Positions 42,694 through 51,075 of a stretch of DNA of 56,366 bases are shown here, in pieces. Made by a program: the position numbers and the translations under genes. The notes under the pieces are model-generated. The model was not told the DNA's origin. It ran no database searches and was given only the letters and a program-made list of their open reading frames with translations. Position 1 is the stretch's first letter. Every line of letters starts with the position of its first letter. The stretch is from an uncultured Prevotellaceae bacterium (GTDB lineage: Bacteria; Bacteroidota; Bacteroidia; Bacteroidales; Muribaculaceae): contig UQLZ01000011.1 in the NCBI GenBank assembly GCA_900541935.1, positions 1-56,366 of the forward strand, given 5' to 3'.

Positions 42694-43548
42694 ATGGTGA
42701 AAAGAGTAACAATTCAAGGAGTGGAAGGCTGTTTCCATGATGCGGCGGCAAGACGCTATTTTAAAGGAGAAGATATTGAAGTAGTTTCTTGTGAAACATT
42801 TCATAGCATGTTTGATGCTTTAAATTCCGATGCGTCGCTTATTGGTATTATGGCAATTGAAAATACAATTGCAGGAAGTCTTTTGCAGAACCATGAACTT
42901 GTGAGACTAAACAATCTGAAAGTTGTTGGAGAGTACAAGATGCGTATTTCTCACGTATTGGCTGCTTTGCCTGGACAGTCAATAGCCGATTTGTGCGAAG
43001 TAAACTCCCACCCAATGGCATTGATGCAGTGCGAACAGTATCTTTTAGGACATAAAAATCTAAAGATGGTAGAGAAGAATGATACAGCAGGCAGTGCAAA
43101 AGAAATATCAGAAAGCGGACTTATGGGTCATGGCGCTGTATGTGGTAGATATGCTGCAGATTTATATGGATTGAATATTTTAGAAGAAGGCATTGAAACA
43201 AATAAGCGTAATTTTACTCGCTTCCTTATATTGGCTGATCCAGTTATGGAGAGAGAACTTAAGATAGGAAAAGTGATAGATAAGGCTTCTTTAGTTTTTA
43301 CATTGCCTCATACTCAAGGCAGTTTGGCTAAGATTCTCACCATTCTTTCGTTTTATGATATAAATTTGTCGAAAATCCAGTCAATTCCGATTATTGGGAG
43401 GGAATGGGAATACAGATTCTTTATAAATGTTACGTTTGATGACTATACTCGTTACCGTCAGTCAATAGAGGCTGTTCGTCCGTTAATTAGTGATTTTAAG
43501 ATTTTAGGTGAATATTCATCATTTAATGAAAATGAAGACAATGAATAG
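42694..43548 (+). CDS. pheA: Prephenate dehydratase
   Basis: Converts prephenate to phenylpyruvate, the Phe branch step. The 284-residue protein is the monofunctional form: PDT domain (VTIQGVEGCFHDAAARRYF, GIMAIENTIAGSLLQNHEL, the catalytic region with NFTRFLIL) and a C-terminal ACT domain (LVFTLPHTQGSLAKILTIL, YDINLSKIQSIPI) that normally binds Phe for feedback inhibition. The N-x-T-R-F motif is intact. It is the first structural gene behind the Phe/Tyr attenuator and overlaps the aminotransferase start by 8 bases. Confidence 0.95.
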   Translation: MVKRVTIQGVEGCFHDAAARRYFKGEDIEVVSCETFHSMFDALNSDASLIGIMAIENTIAGSLLQNHELVRLNNLKVVGEYKMRISHVLAALPGQSIADLCEVNSHPMALMQCEQYLLGHKNLKMVEKNDTAGSAKEISESGLMGHGAVCGRYAADLYGLNILEEGIETNKRNFTRFLILADPVMERELKIGKVIDKASLVFTLPHTQGSLAKILTILSFYDINLSKIQSIPIIGREWEYRFFINVTFDDYTRYRQSIEAVRPLISDFKILGEYSSFNENEDNE

Positions 43549-44704
43549 TGTAGAGCCGGCAAGGAGAGTGATGCAAGTTAAAGAGTATTACTTTTCAAAA
43601 AAATTGAAAGAGGTAGCTATGCTTAATAAGCAAGGCTTAGACATCATATCTCTTGGTATAGGAGGTCCAGATCTTCCTCCCCATAAGAAAGTTATAGACA
43701 CTTTATGTGCAGTTGCCAAAAAAAATGATACTCATGGCTATCAGCCTTATGTTGGTTTGCCGGAGTTGAGAAAAGCTTATTCAGACTGGTATTATAGGTG
43801 GTATGGTGTTCAATTAGATTCAGAGTATGAGATACAGCCGCTTATAGGTTCGAAGGAGGGTATCTTGCATACTACTCTTGCGTTTGTCAATCCTGGTGAT
43901 GGAGTACTCGTGCCTAATCCAGGTTATCCAACCTATACATCAGTAAGCAAACTTGCAGAAGCAAAAATTTACACTTATAATCTTACAGAGAAAAACGGTT
44001 GGTATCCAAATTTCGATGAGTTGGAGAATTTGCCTTTGGATGAAATAAAACTGATGTGGGTAAATTATCCAAATATGCCAACAGGAACGCCTGCAACGAT
44101 AGAACTTTTTGAGCAACTTGTTGCCTTTGGTAAAAAACATAATATAGTTATTGTCAATGATAATCCATATAGTTTTATTTTAAATGATAAACCTATAAGT
44201 ATTTTGTCTGTAGAAGGGGCTAAAAACATTGCTATTGAAATGAATTCTTTAAGCAAGTCACATAATATGGCTGGATGGCGTATGGGGATGTTGGCATCTA
44301 ATCGTCAATTTATTGAGTGGATACTTAAAGTAAAGTCGAATATTGATTCTGGTCAGTTTAAACCAGCAATGGAAGCAGCTGTAGAGGCTCTCGGTTGTGA
44401 TAAAGACTGGTATGAAACACTCAACAAGGTATATGCCAGACGCCGTAAGATAGCAGAACGTATTATGGAGGCTTTAGGATGTGAGTTTGATTCCAGTCAA
44501 AAAGGACTTTTCCTTTGGGGCAAAATACCACAAACAGCAGAATCTTCTGAGAAGTTCGCTGACCGAATTCTATATGAAGCAAGGGTTTTCCTAACGCCTG
44601 GTTTTATATTCGGGTCAAATGGAGAAAGATATATAAGAATTTCACTTTGTGCAAAAGAAGACAAAATGGAAGAAGCGTTAAGTCGAATAAAAAAAATAAG
44701 ATAA
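43541..44704 (+). CDS. Class I/II aminotransferase of the aromatic operon
   Basis: A 387-residue fold-type I PLP aminotransferase. The PLP lysine is in SLSKSHNMAGWRMG; other landmarks are DIISLGIGGPDLPP, YGYQPY-like HGYQPYVGLPELR, NPGYPTY and NDNPYSF. Operon context (between prephenate dehydratase and DAHP synthase) suggests that it transaminates phenylpyruvate and hydroxyphenylpyruvate, or prephenate. I choose ATG 43541, overlapping the pheA stop, because homologues start close to the PARRV motif; a start at 43508 is possible. Confidence 0.9.
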   Translation: MNSVEPARRVMQVKEYYFSKKLKEVAMLNKQGLDIISLGIGGPDLPPHKKVIDTLCAVAKKNDTHGYQPYVGLPELRKAYSDWYYRWYGVQLDSEYEIQPLIGSKEGILHTTLAFVNPGDGVLVPNPGYPTYTSVSKLAEAKIYTYNLTEKNGWYPNFDELENLPLDEIKLMWVNYPNMPTGTPATIELFEQLVAFGKKHNIVIVNDNPYSFILNDKPISILSVEGAKNIAIEMNSLSKSHNMAGWRMGMLASNRQFIEWILKVKSNIDSGQFKPAMEAAVEALGCDKDWYETLNKVYARRRKIAERIMEALGCEFDSSQKGLFLWGKIPQTAESSEKFADRILYEARVFLTPGFIFGSNGERYIRISLCAKEDKMEEALSRIKKIR

Positions 44705-44706
44705 AT

Positions 44707-45786
44707 ATGGAAAATATAAAACAAATAGTTTTTGATGGGATAGATTGCAAGCGACCTATAGTGATTGCTGGTCCTTGTAGTGCCGAAACTGAAGAACAGG
44801 TTATTACAACAGCAAAAGATTTGGCAAAATCAGGGATACAGATATTTCGTGCTGGTATATGGAAACCGAGGACAAAGCCTGGAGGCTTTGAAGGTGTCGG
44901 CAAGGATGGACTTCCATGGCTTCAGCGTGTAAAAAAAGAAACAGGTATGTTGATTGCAATAGAGGTTGCAACTCGTGTTCACGTTGAAGAGGCTTTAAAA
45001 GCAGGAATAGATATTTTATGGATTGGAGCGAGAACATCAGCAAATCCATTTGCTATGCAGGAGATTGCAGATACTTTGTCTGGGTTTGGGACAGAAGTTC
45101 CTGTGCTCGTAAAAAATCCGGTAAATCCAGATCTGGAACTGTGGATTGGAGCTATGGAAAGGTTGTATAATGCTGGAGTTAAACGAATTGGAGCCATTCA
45201 CCGAGGGTTTAGTGTTTATGGAAAGCATATATACAGAAATTTGCCGCAGTGGCATATTCCAATTGAATTGCGTCGCAGGTATCCTAATATGACCATATTC
45301 TGTGACCCGTCTCATATAGGAGGGAAGAGAGAACTTGTTGCTCCATTATCACAACAGGCTATGGATTTGGGGTTTGATGGTCTCATTGTTGAATCGCATT
45401 GTGAGCCTGATTGTGCATGGAGTGATAAAAGTCAGCAAGTAACACCTGAAGTGTTAAACTTTATTCTAAATACGCTTGTGGTAAGAGATACGACTCAAAC
45501 AACAGAAAGCCTGACACTATTGCGTCAGCAAATAGACCAGATAGACAACGAACTAATAGAATCACTTGCCAAGAGAATGAGGGTTAGCCGTGAGATTGGT
45601 CAATATAAAAAGGAGCACAACATGCCTGTTTTGCAAACTGGCAGATATGATGATATTTTGAACTCTCGAGCGAAGAGTGCCGAGGAAATGGGTATGAGTG
45701 GAGATTTTATGAAGGCTGTATATCAGGCTATCCACGAAGAGTCAGTTAGACAGCAGATAGAGGTCCTAAATAATCGTTTAAAATAA
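44707..45786 (+). CDS. Bifunctional DAHP synthase / chorismate mutase
   Basis: A 359-residue fusion. Residues 1 to about 255 are a DAHP synthase of the AroF(I-beta)/KDOPS-like type (IVIAGPCSAE, FRAGIWKPRTKPGGFEG, IGAIHRGFSVYG, FCDPSHIGGKRE, DGLIVESHCEP). Residues about 268-355 are an AroQ chorismate mutase (LRQQIDQIDNELIESLAKRM, REIGQYKKEHNMPV, IHEESVRQQ). It therefore makes both the first shikimate-pathway intermediate and prephenate. The fused mutase often serves as the allosteric sensor. Start is ATG 44707, 2 bases after the previous stop; an earlier in-frame start at 44647 is inside that gene. Confidence 0.94.
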   Translation: MENIKQIVFDGIDCKRPIVIAGPCSAETEEQVITTAKDLAKSGIQIFRAGIWKPRTKPGGFEGVGKDGLPWLQRVKKETGMLIAIEVATRVHVEEALKAGIDILWIGARTSANPFAMQEIADTLSGFGTEVPVLVKNPVNPDLELWIGAMERLYNAGVKRIGAIHRGFSVYGKHIYRNLPQWHIPIELRRRYPNMTIFCDPSHIGGKRELVAPLSQQAMDLGFDGLIVESHCEPDCAWSDKSQQVTPEVLNFILNTLVVRDTTQTTESLTLLRQQIDQIDNELIESLAKRMRVSREIGQYKKEHNMPVLQTGRYDDILNSRAKSAEEMGMSGDFMKAVYQAIHEESVRQQIEVLNNRLK

Positions 45787-45797
45787 TCGTTTATAAG

Positions 45798-46571
45798 ATG
45801 AGAATATTGATTGTTGGAGCAGGTAAAATGGGAACTTTTTTCTCAGATTTGCTATGCTTTAAGCATACAGTTGGTATCTTTGATACAGATCCAATGCGTT
45901 TGCGTTTTACATTTAATGTGCAGCGGATGACGCAATTAGAAGAAATTAGAGATTTTAGTCCTGAATTGGTTATCAATGCAGCAACGGTAAAATATACAAT
46001 TGAGGCATTTGAAATGATAATGCCATACCTGCCTAAAGATTGTATTTTGGCAGATATTGCATCCGTAAAGACAGGTTTGCCTGAGTTTTATACAGGTTGC
46101 AACCATCCTTATGTTAGCACGCACCCAATGTTTGGACCAACTTTTGCCTCGTTAAGCAATTTGTCAGATGAAAATGCCATTATAATTTCTGAAGGAGACC
46201 ATCTCGGCAAGATATTCTTTAAGGATTTATATACTGAGTTGCATTTGAATATTCGCGAATATACATTTCTTGAGCATGATGAGGTGATTGCTTATTCATT
46301 GTCAGTTCCATTTACGTCAACTCTTGTTTTTGGAAGCGTTATGAAGCATCAAGATGCTCCAGGTACAACATATAAGCGACACATGACAATTGCGAGGGGC
46401 TTAATGTCGGAAGATGATTTTCTGTTAACGGAAATATTATTTAACCCGTTTACAGTTGGTAAGATTGATGAAATTCAAGAGAAGTTGGAGGCTCTAAAGA
46501 AAATTATTACAGAGAAAGATTCTGAAAGCATGGTAGAATATCTTGAAGATGTTCGTAAAAATTTAAAATAA
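45798..46571 (+). CDS. tyrA: Prephenate dehydrogenase
   Basis: Converts prephenate to 4-hydroxyphenylpyruvate with NAD(P), the Tyr branch. The 257-residue protein shows an N-terminal Rossmann motif (ILIVGAGKMGTFF, GxGxxG), ADIASVKTGLPEFY (catalytic Ser/Lys region), VSTHPMFGPTFASL (substrate His) and a helical dimer domain. It is short but within the range for the class lacking an ACT domain. Last gene of the attenuated operon: from the leader onward the genes make DAHP, prephenate, phenylpyruvate and hydroxyphenylpyruvate and perhaps transaminate them. Confidence 0.92.
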   Translation: MRILIVGAGKMGTFFSDLLCFKHTVGIFDTDPMRLRFTFNVQRMTQLEEIRDFSPELVINAATVKYTIEAFEMIMPYLPKDCILADIASVKTGLPEFYTGCNHPYVSTHPMFGPTFASLSNLSDENAIIISEGDHLGKIFFKDLYTELHLNIREYTFLEHDEVIAYSLSVPFTSTLVFGSVMKHQDAPGTTYKRHMTIARGLMSEDDFLLTEILFNPFTVGKIDEIQEKLEALKKIITEKDSESMVEYLEDVRKNLK

Positions 46572-46698
46572 CAGGTAAAATAACTTTAGATAAAAGGGGT
46601 TCAACCTTTGATAGAATGTATCTCTCATTATGACTGGCTCGAAAATCCTTTAATTTTAAACGTTTAATAATTGAAAATAGAAACTGCAAGTTAAAAAA

Positions 46699-46730
46699 TT
46701 TGTGGTATATTCTGGAATTAAGTAACTTTG
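46699..46730 (+). promoter_or_regulatory. rlmD-like gene promoter
   Basis: -33 TTTG at 46699-46702, 20 bases, -7 TAACTTTG at 46723-46730. Confidence 0.72.
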
Positions 46731-46761
46731 TTGCCTAAATAATTAATAAACAAATACAACA

Positions 46762-48171
46762 TTGGCACGAAAAAGAAAAGAGTTGCCTTTTTATGAAGGC
46801 GTAGAGATAGAGGCTGTTGCAGCCGAGGGTAAGAGTTTGACAAGAATAGGGGATATGGTTGTCTTTATTCCTTATGGTGCTCCTGGTGACGTTGTTGATA
46901 TTAAGTTGGATAAGAAAAAACGCAATTATGCCGAGGCTCATATAGTTAATATGGTTAAGCCTTCGGAGATAAGGACAGTGCCAAAGTGCGAGCATTTTGG
47001 GGTTTGTGGCGGTTGCAAGTGGCAGCATCTCCCTTATTCGGAGCAACTGAAATTTAAGCAGACTCAGGTTTCGGATGCTTTGACAAGAATAGCAAAGGTG
47101 GAATTTCCTGAAATTAATCCTATTTTAGGTTCTAATGAAATATGGGAATATCGAAATAAGTTGGAATATACTTTCTCAAACAAATCCTGGATTTCTTTTG
47201 AAGATTTGCGTAGCGGCAAGGAAATTGCAGATAGAGATGCTTTGGGATTCCACATTCCTGGATGTTTTGATAAGGTCCTTGATATTAATAAATGCTGGTT
47301 GCAGGATAATATCAGCAATGAGTTGAGATTGTTTATAAAGCAGTATGTCAAGGAAAAAGGTTATACATTTTACGATCTCAAGGCGCAGACTGGTTTGATG
47401 CGTACTTTAATGGTTCGTGTTGTTACTACTGGCGAGATAATGCTTGTTGTTTCATTTGGAGAGGATGATCCGGAAAAGATAGAGGATGTTATGACTGCAA
47501 TAGCAGAAAGGTTCCCGATGATAACATCTTTGCTATATTTGGTAAACCTAAAGGCAAATGATACTATAGGCGATCAAGAAATCATAACCTTTAAAGGGCG
47601 TGATTATATAGAGGAGAGAATGGAAGATTTTGTATTTAGAATAGGTCCGAAATCTTTCTATCAAACTAATTCAAAGCAGGCATACGAATTATATAAGGTT
47701 GTTCGCAGAATGGCTGGTTTAACTGGCTCTGAGTTAGTGTATGACCTATATACAGGTACTGGAACGATTGCAAACTTCGTTTCAAGAAAAGCAAGGCAAG
47801 TTGTTGGAATTGAGTATGTTCCAGAAGCGATTGAGGATGCAAAATTGAATTCCAAGGTTAATGGAATTGATAATACTCTTTTCTATGCTGGTGATATGAA
47901 GGACGTTTTGACAAATGAGTTTGTTGAGAAGCATGGCCGCCCGGAAGTGATGATTATCGACCCTCCAAGAGCGGGTATGCATAATGATGTTATTGATGTT
48001 ATCCTCAATACAAAACCGCAACGACTTGTTTATGTTAGTTGCAATCCGGCAACGCAGGCGAGAGACCTTTCTTTGCTTGATACATTGTATAAGGTTACAG
48101 AAGTCCAACCAGTGGATATGTTCCCTCATACGCACCACGTGGAAAACGTTGTATCAATGGAACTGCGTTAA
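46762..48171 (+). CDS. rlmD: 23S rRNA (uracil-5-)-methyltransferase, RumA/RlmD family
   Basis: A 469-residue SAM-dependent RNA m5U methyltransferase. Domains: N-terminal TRAM domain (about 8-65), a [4Fe-4S] cluster region with C76, C82, C85 (CEHFGVCGGC) and a later Cys (NKCWLQD), and the methyltransferase core with YDLYTGTGTI, IDPPRAGMH and the catalytic Cys in YVSCNPATQARDL. The start codon is TTG: translation from 46762 gives MARKRKELPF, the standard family N-terminus, while no in-frame ATG is available nearby. The exact target (U747, U1939 or both) cannot be told from sequence. Confidence 0.92.
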   Translation: MARKRKELPFYEGVEIEAVAAEGKSLTRIGDMVVFIPYGAPGDVVDIKLDKKKRNYAEAHIVNMVKPSEIRTVPKCEHFGVCGGCKWQHLPYSEQLKFKQTQVSDALTRIAKVEFPEINPILGSNEIWEYRNKLEYTFSNKSWISFEDLRSGKEIADRDALGFHIPGCFDKVLDINKCWLQDNISNELRLFIKQYVKEKGYTFYDLKAQTGLMRTLMVRVVTTGEIMLVVSFGEDDPEKIEDVMTAIAERFPMITSLLYLVNLKANDTIGDQEIITFKGRDYIEERMEDFVFRIGPKSFYQTNSKQAYELYKVVRRMAGLTGSELVYDLYTGTGTIANFVSRKARQVVGIEYVPEAIEDAKLNSKVNGIDNTLFYAGDMKDVLTNEFVEKHGRPEVMIIDPPRAGMHNDVIDVILNTKPQRLVYVSCNPATQARDLSLLDTLYKVTEVQPVDMFPHTHHVENVVSMELR

Positions 48172-48175
48172 AAAA

Positions 48176-48643
48176 TTATTTATTGAGTTTATTGGTGAGT
48201 GTGTGAATGTTTGAATTATAGTAATTCGGATTATTTGTAACGTTCTCGCCAATAAAGTCAGGAATAACATACTTTGTATTGCTGTCAGGCAATTCAATTT
48301 CCGCAAGGGTTATACCTTGCAAATCATCTAAAAATTCGTCAATTTCCCAGATAAAACCTTCAAATGGGACAATGTGGCGAATTTTTTTTATAACAGGAGG
48401 TTCGCAAATGTTTAATAATTCAGCAGCATCGGAAAAGGGAATCTCATATTCAAATTCTTTTCTGCTGTCAATCATGGTTTTTGTTTTGATAGTTATGAAC
48501 CCTTTACTGTCTATAGTTCTTATTCGTATGGTTTTGCTTTTTTCTCGAGAAAGGTAGCCTTGAGAAATCGTGTGGCTTTCTGTTACCATGCCTTTAAAAG
48601 AGCTGTCTTTAACAAGGTATTTGTGTTCTATTTCGATATTCAT
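48176..48643 (-). CDS. CYTH domain protein (triphosphate tunnel metalloenzyme)
   Basis: A 155-residue CYTH protein with the N-terminal E-x-E-x-K signature (MNIEIEHKYLV) and alternating charged strands (TIRIRTIDSKGFITIKTK, EFEYEI, FIWEIDEFL, LAEIELPD) that line the tunnel. Members hydrolyse inorganic triphosphate, thiamine triphosphate or make cAMP; short bacterial ones are mostly triphosphatases. It lies downstream of hisS on the same strand but is separated by a terminator, and converges on the rlmD-like gene with 4 bases between stops. Confidence 0.88.
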   Translation of the reverse strand: MNIEIEHKYLVKDSSFKGMVTESHTISQGYLSREKSKTIRIRTIDSKGFITIKTKTMIDSRKEFEYEIPFSDAAELLNICEPPVIKKIRHIVPFEGFIWEIDEFLDDLQGITLAEIELPDSNTKYVIPDFIGENVTNNPNYYNSNIHTLTNKLNK

Positions 48644-48654
48644 AATTCATAGAC

Positions 48655-48693
48655 AAAATAAAAGGTGTGTCAGGGTCTGTCCAACACACCTTT
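48655..48693 (-). terminator. Terminator after hisS
   Basis: On the minus strand: AAAGGTGTGT / ACACACCTTT (48693-48684, 48670-48661), then a TTATTTT tract. Confidence 0.75.
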
Positions 48694-48703
48694 GTTGCTG
48701 TAT

Positions 48704-50065
48704 TTATTTGAGTTTTTCGATAACCATTTCTATTGGGACTTGTTCTTGCGTACCGTTAACCATGTCTTTCAGCATGATTGTGTTGTTTTGCATTTCGGTT
48801 TCGCCGATTATTGCAACAAAAGGAATTCCACTATCGTTGGCATATCCCATTTGTTTCTTCATCTTTGCGTTTTCAGGGTAAAGTTCGCAAGATATACCGT
48901 GCTTCCTGAGTTCCTTGATATGCTTTAAAGAAGTTTTAGCTTCGTTTTCTCCAAAATTGACAAAGAGCAGTTTCGTTGCAGAAATAGTTTCTTTCGGGTA
49001 CAAATCAAGTTGGTTAAGAACATCAAAAATGCGGTCTGCTCCAAAAGAAATACCAACGCCTGAAACATCATCTAAGCCAAATACGCCAGTTAGATTGTCG
49101 TAGCGGCCACCACCTGTGATACTTCCGATTTGAACGTCGTTAGCCTTTACTTCAAGGATGGAGCCAGTATAATAGTTCAATCCGCGGGCAAGAGAAACAT
49201 CAAGTTCAAGAATAGAGTTGATTCCAAGTTCGTTAGTATTGTTGATAACGTAAGTCAACTCTTCGATACCCTTCATGCCTATTTCCGAGCTAGCAAGCAT
49301 ATCTGCAAGTTTGTTCAACTTTTCAGAGTTTGTACCTGCAAGTGTCAAGAGTGGTTGAAGTTTTTCAACGGCTTCATCGCTGATGCCTTTTTCTTTAAGT
49401 TCAAGATTAACATTGTCAAGTCCGATTTTGTCAATTTTGTCAATAGCAACTGTTATATCTATAATCTTATCAGGTTCGCCGATAATCTCTGCAATGCCGC
49501 TAAGAACCTTTCGGTTGTTAAGTTTTATGGTGATGTTAATTCCGAATTTTTCGAAAACTTCATCAATGATTTGAATGAGATCGATTTCATTGAAAAGAGA
49601 ATTCGTTCCGATTATGTCAGCATCGCATTGGTAAAATTCTCTATAGCGTCCCTTTTGTGGCCTGTCGGCTCTCCATACCGGCTGTATTTGAAAGCGTTTA
49701 AAAGGAAACTGTATTTCGTTTCTGTGTTGAACGACAAAGCGCGCGAAAGGAACTGTAAGGTCATATCTTAAGCCTTTTTCAGATAGGGCAGAGGTCAACT
49801 TTGGGCAATTCCTTTCCAAGAGCTGCTCATCTGATGCTTTCTTTAAGAAGTCGCCAGAATTAAGTATCTTAAACAGAAGTTTGTCACCTTCTTCACCGTA
49901 TTTTCCCATCAAAGTAGAAAGGTTTTCCATTGCAGGAGTTTCAATCTGATGGAATCCGTGAAGGGTAAAAACGCTTTTTATAGTGTCGAATATATAGTTT
50001 CTTTTTGACATTTCTTCGGGAGAAAAATCTCTCGTTCCTTTAGGAATAGACGGTTTTTGTGCCAT
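48704..50065 (-). CDS. hisS: Histidyl-tRNA synthetase
   Basis: A 453-residue class II synthetase that charges tRNA-His. Motif 1 (PKGTRDFSPEEM...IFDTIKSVF), motif 2 (FQIQPVWRADRPQKGRYREFYQCDAD), the His-specific ARGLNYYTGSILEV and motif 3 (GGGRYDNLTGVFG...GISFGADRI) are all present. The C-terminal anticodon-binding domain follows (LLFVNFGENEA onward). Length is typical of the Bacteroidota form. It has its own promoter and terminator. Confidence 0.97.
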   Translation of the reverse strand: MAQKPSIPKGTRDFSPEEMSKRNYIFDTIKSVFTLHGFHQIETPAMENLSTLMGKYGEEGDKLLFKILNSGDFLKKASDEQLLERNCPKLTSALSEKGLRYDLTVPFARFVVQHRNEIQFPFKRFQIQPVWRADRPQKGRYREFYQCDADIIGTNSLFNEIDLIQIIDEVFEKFGINITIKLNNRKVLSGIAEIIGEPDKIIDITVAIDKIDKIGLDNVNLELKEKGISDEAVEKLQPLLTLAGTNSEKLNKLADMLASSEIGMKGIEELTYVINNTNELGINSILELDVSLARGLNYYTGSILEVKANDVQIGSITGGGRYDNLTGVFGLDDVSGVGISFGADRIFDVLNQLDLYPKETISATKLLFVNFGENEAKTSLKHIKELRKHGISCELYPENAKMKKQMGYANDSGIPFVAIIGETEMQNNTIMLKDMVNGTQEQVPIEMVIEKLK

Positions 50066-50087
50066 TTCGTATATTTTTTATTTACTG

Positions 50088-50095
50088 CAAAATTA
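50088..50095 (-). promoter_or_regulatory. -7 element for hisS
   Basis: TAATTTTG on the minus strand, 22 bases before the hisS ATG. Confidence 0.5.
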
Positions 50096-50137
50096 AGCAA
50101 TAATATTGAAATAAGTATAATATGTAGAAGGTAATAA

Positions 50138-50167
50138 TAAAAAACGGTTCCAGAACCTGAAACCGTT
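50138..50167 (-). terminator. Terminator after the ferritin gene
   Basis: Minus strand: AACGGTTTC / GGAACCGTT around CAGGTTCT, then TTTTTT. It sits between ftnA and the hisS promoter. Confidence 0.8.
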
Positions 50168-50189
50168 ATATTCTTAGTGGTAAATGTTT

Positions 50190-50714
50190 TTAAGCATTAT
50201 TACCAGCCAGCGGTGCAGGAATATTGAATACTCTTGTTGCTAGTTCTTTGTCGAGTTGGTAAATACCGAAACCATTGTCTCCAATTAAAGAAAGATGGTC
50301 AATGTATTCCTGTACATTTTTTTCTTCTTCAACCTGTTCGTCAACGAACCAAGTGAGCATACTTCTTGTCGCATAGTCATGCTCTTCTTCGGCTAAAGCA
50401 TATAAGCCATTGATAAAAGAGGTTACCTTGCGTTCGTGTTCAAGTGTGCTTTTGAAAACATCAAGAGGGCTTGCCCAGTTTGTCTCTACAGCATCAATCG
50501 GTTTAAGAATTACGCGGCCCCCGCGGTTATGAACAAAGTTCATAAAAATCTCAGCGTGTGCTTGTTCTTCCTTGAATTGAACCTTGAACCAATTTGCAAA
50601 TCCGCTTTTGCCTTCTGCTTCAAAGTATGCAGACATTGAAAGATAGAGATATGCAGACCAAAACTCTGCATTGATTTGAGCATTTAATGCTTCTTCTAAT
50701 TTCTTGCTAAGCAT
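50190..50714 (-). CDS. ftnA: Ferritin (non-haem)
   Basis: A 174-residue iron-storage protein forming a 24-subunit shell. Ferroxidase ligands are visible in the four-helix bundle: E near 17 (NAQINAEFWSAYLYLSM), E50 and H53 (FKEEQAHAEIFM), E94 (STLEHERKVTSFI) and the D-E-Q motif (WFVDEQVEEEKNV). No haem-binding Met typical of bacterioferritin is seen. The gene is single with a -7 box upstream. Iron or oxidative control is likely, but no operator is recognised. Confidence 0.95.
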   Translation of the reverse strand: MLSKKLEEALNAQINAEFWSAYLYLSMSAYFEAEGKSGFANWFKVQFKEEQAHAEIFMNFVHNRGGRVILKPIDAVETNWASPLDVFKSTLEHERKVTSFINGLYALAEEEHDYATRSMLTWFVDEQVEEEKNVQEYIDHLSLIGDNGFGIYQLDKELATRVFNIPAPLAGNNA

Positions 50715-50736
50715 AGTTTTTTGTTTTTTGTTATGG

Positions 50737-50744
50737 CAAAGTTA
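50737..50744 (-). promoter_or_regulatory. -7 element for ftnA
   Basis: TAACTTTG on the minus strand, 22 bases before the ftnA ATG; no clear -33. Confidence 0.6.
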
Positions 50745-50878
50745 CAATAAAAAAACGATAAAATAAATATTTTCATATTTGATTAAAAGGATTGGTTTTA
50801 TAAACACCTTTTTATAGTCTTGTATCTATTAAATTATGGACCATTTTTTAAATTGTTTTAAAAAAATTGTGCAAAATA

Positions 50879-50910
50879 TTTGGAACATTCAAAAATTATA
50901 TATACCTTTG
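50879..50910 (+). promoter_or_regulatory. tRNA-Cys promoter
   Basis: -33 TTTG at 50879-50882, 20 bases, -7 TACCTTTG at 50903-50910; the mature tRNA starts at 50927. Confidence 0.78.
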
Positions 50911-50926
50911 CACTCGAAATCAAAAC

Positions 50927-50998
50927 GGTTCCATGGATGAGTGGCTTAGTCAGCGGTCTGCAAAACCGTGCACGGCGGTTCGAATCCGCCTGGGACCT
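50927..50998 (+). tRNA. tRNA-Cys (anticodon GCA)
   Basis: Full cloverleaf: acceptor GGTTCCA / TGGGACC with one G-U pair, anticodon loop CTGCAAA closed by GCGGT / ACCGT, T-arm GGCGG-TTCGAAT-CCGCC. The anticodon GCA reads Cys codons. The 3' CCA is not fully encoded (TCA follows). A hairpin terminator comes directly after. It marks the boundary between core genes and the accessory DNA to its right. Confidence 0.95.
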
Positions 50999-51001
50999 CA
51001 A

Positions 51002-51035
51002 AAGAGATTATACTAAAGTATAATCTCTTTTTTTA
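51002..51035 (+). terminator. Intrinsic terminator after tRNA-Cys
   Basis: Perfect stem AAAGAGATTATAC / GTATAATCTCTTT followed by a T tract. Confidence 0.88.
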
Positions 51036-51075
51036 TTTATACCAGCCTAGTCCTGCCATAGCGTTACACAAAAAA

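Noticed and set aside
46580..46615. Hairpin AAAGG / CCTTT after tyrA as a terminator
   Set aside because: Only five base pairs and no T run.
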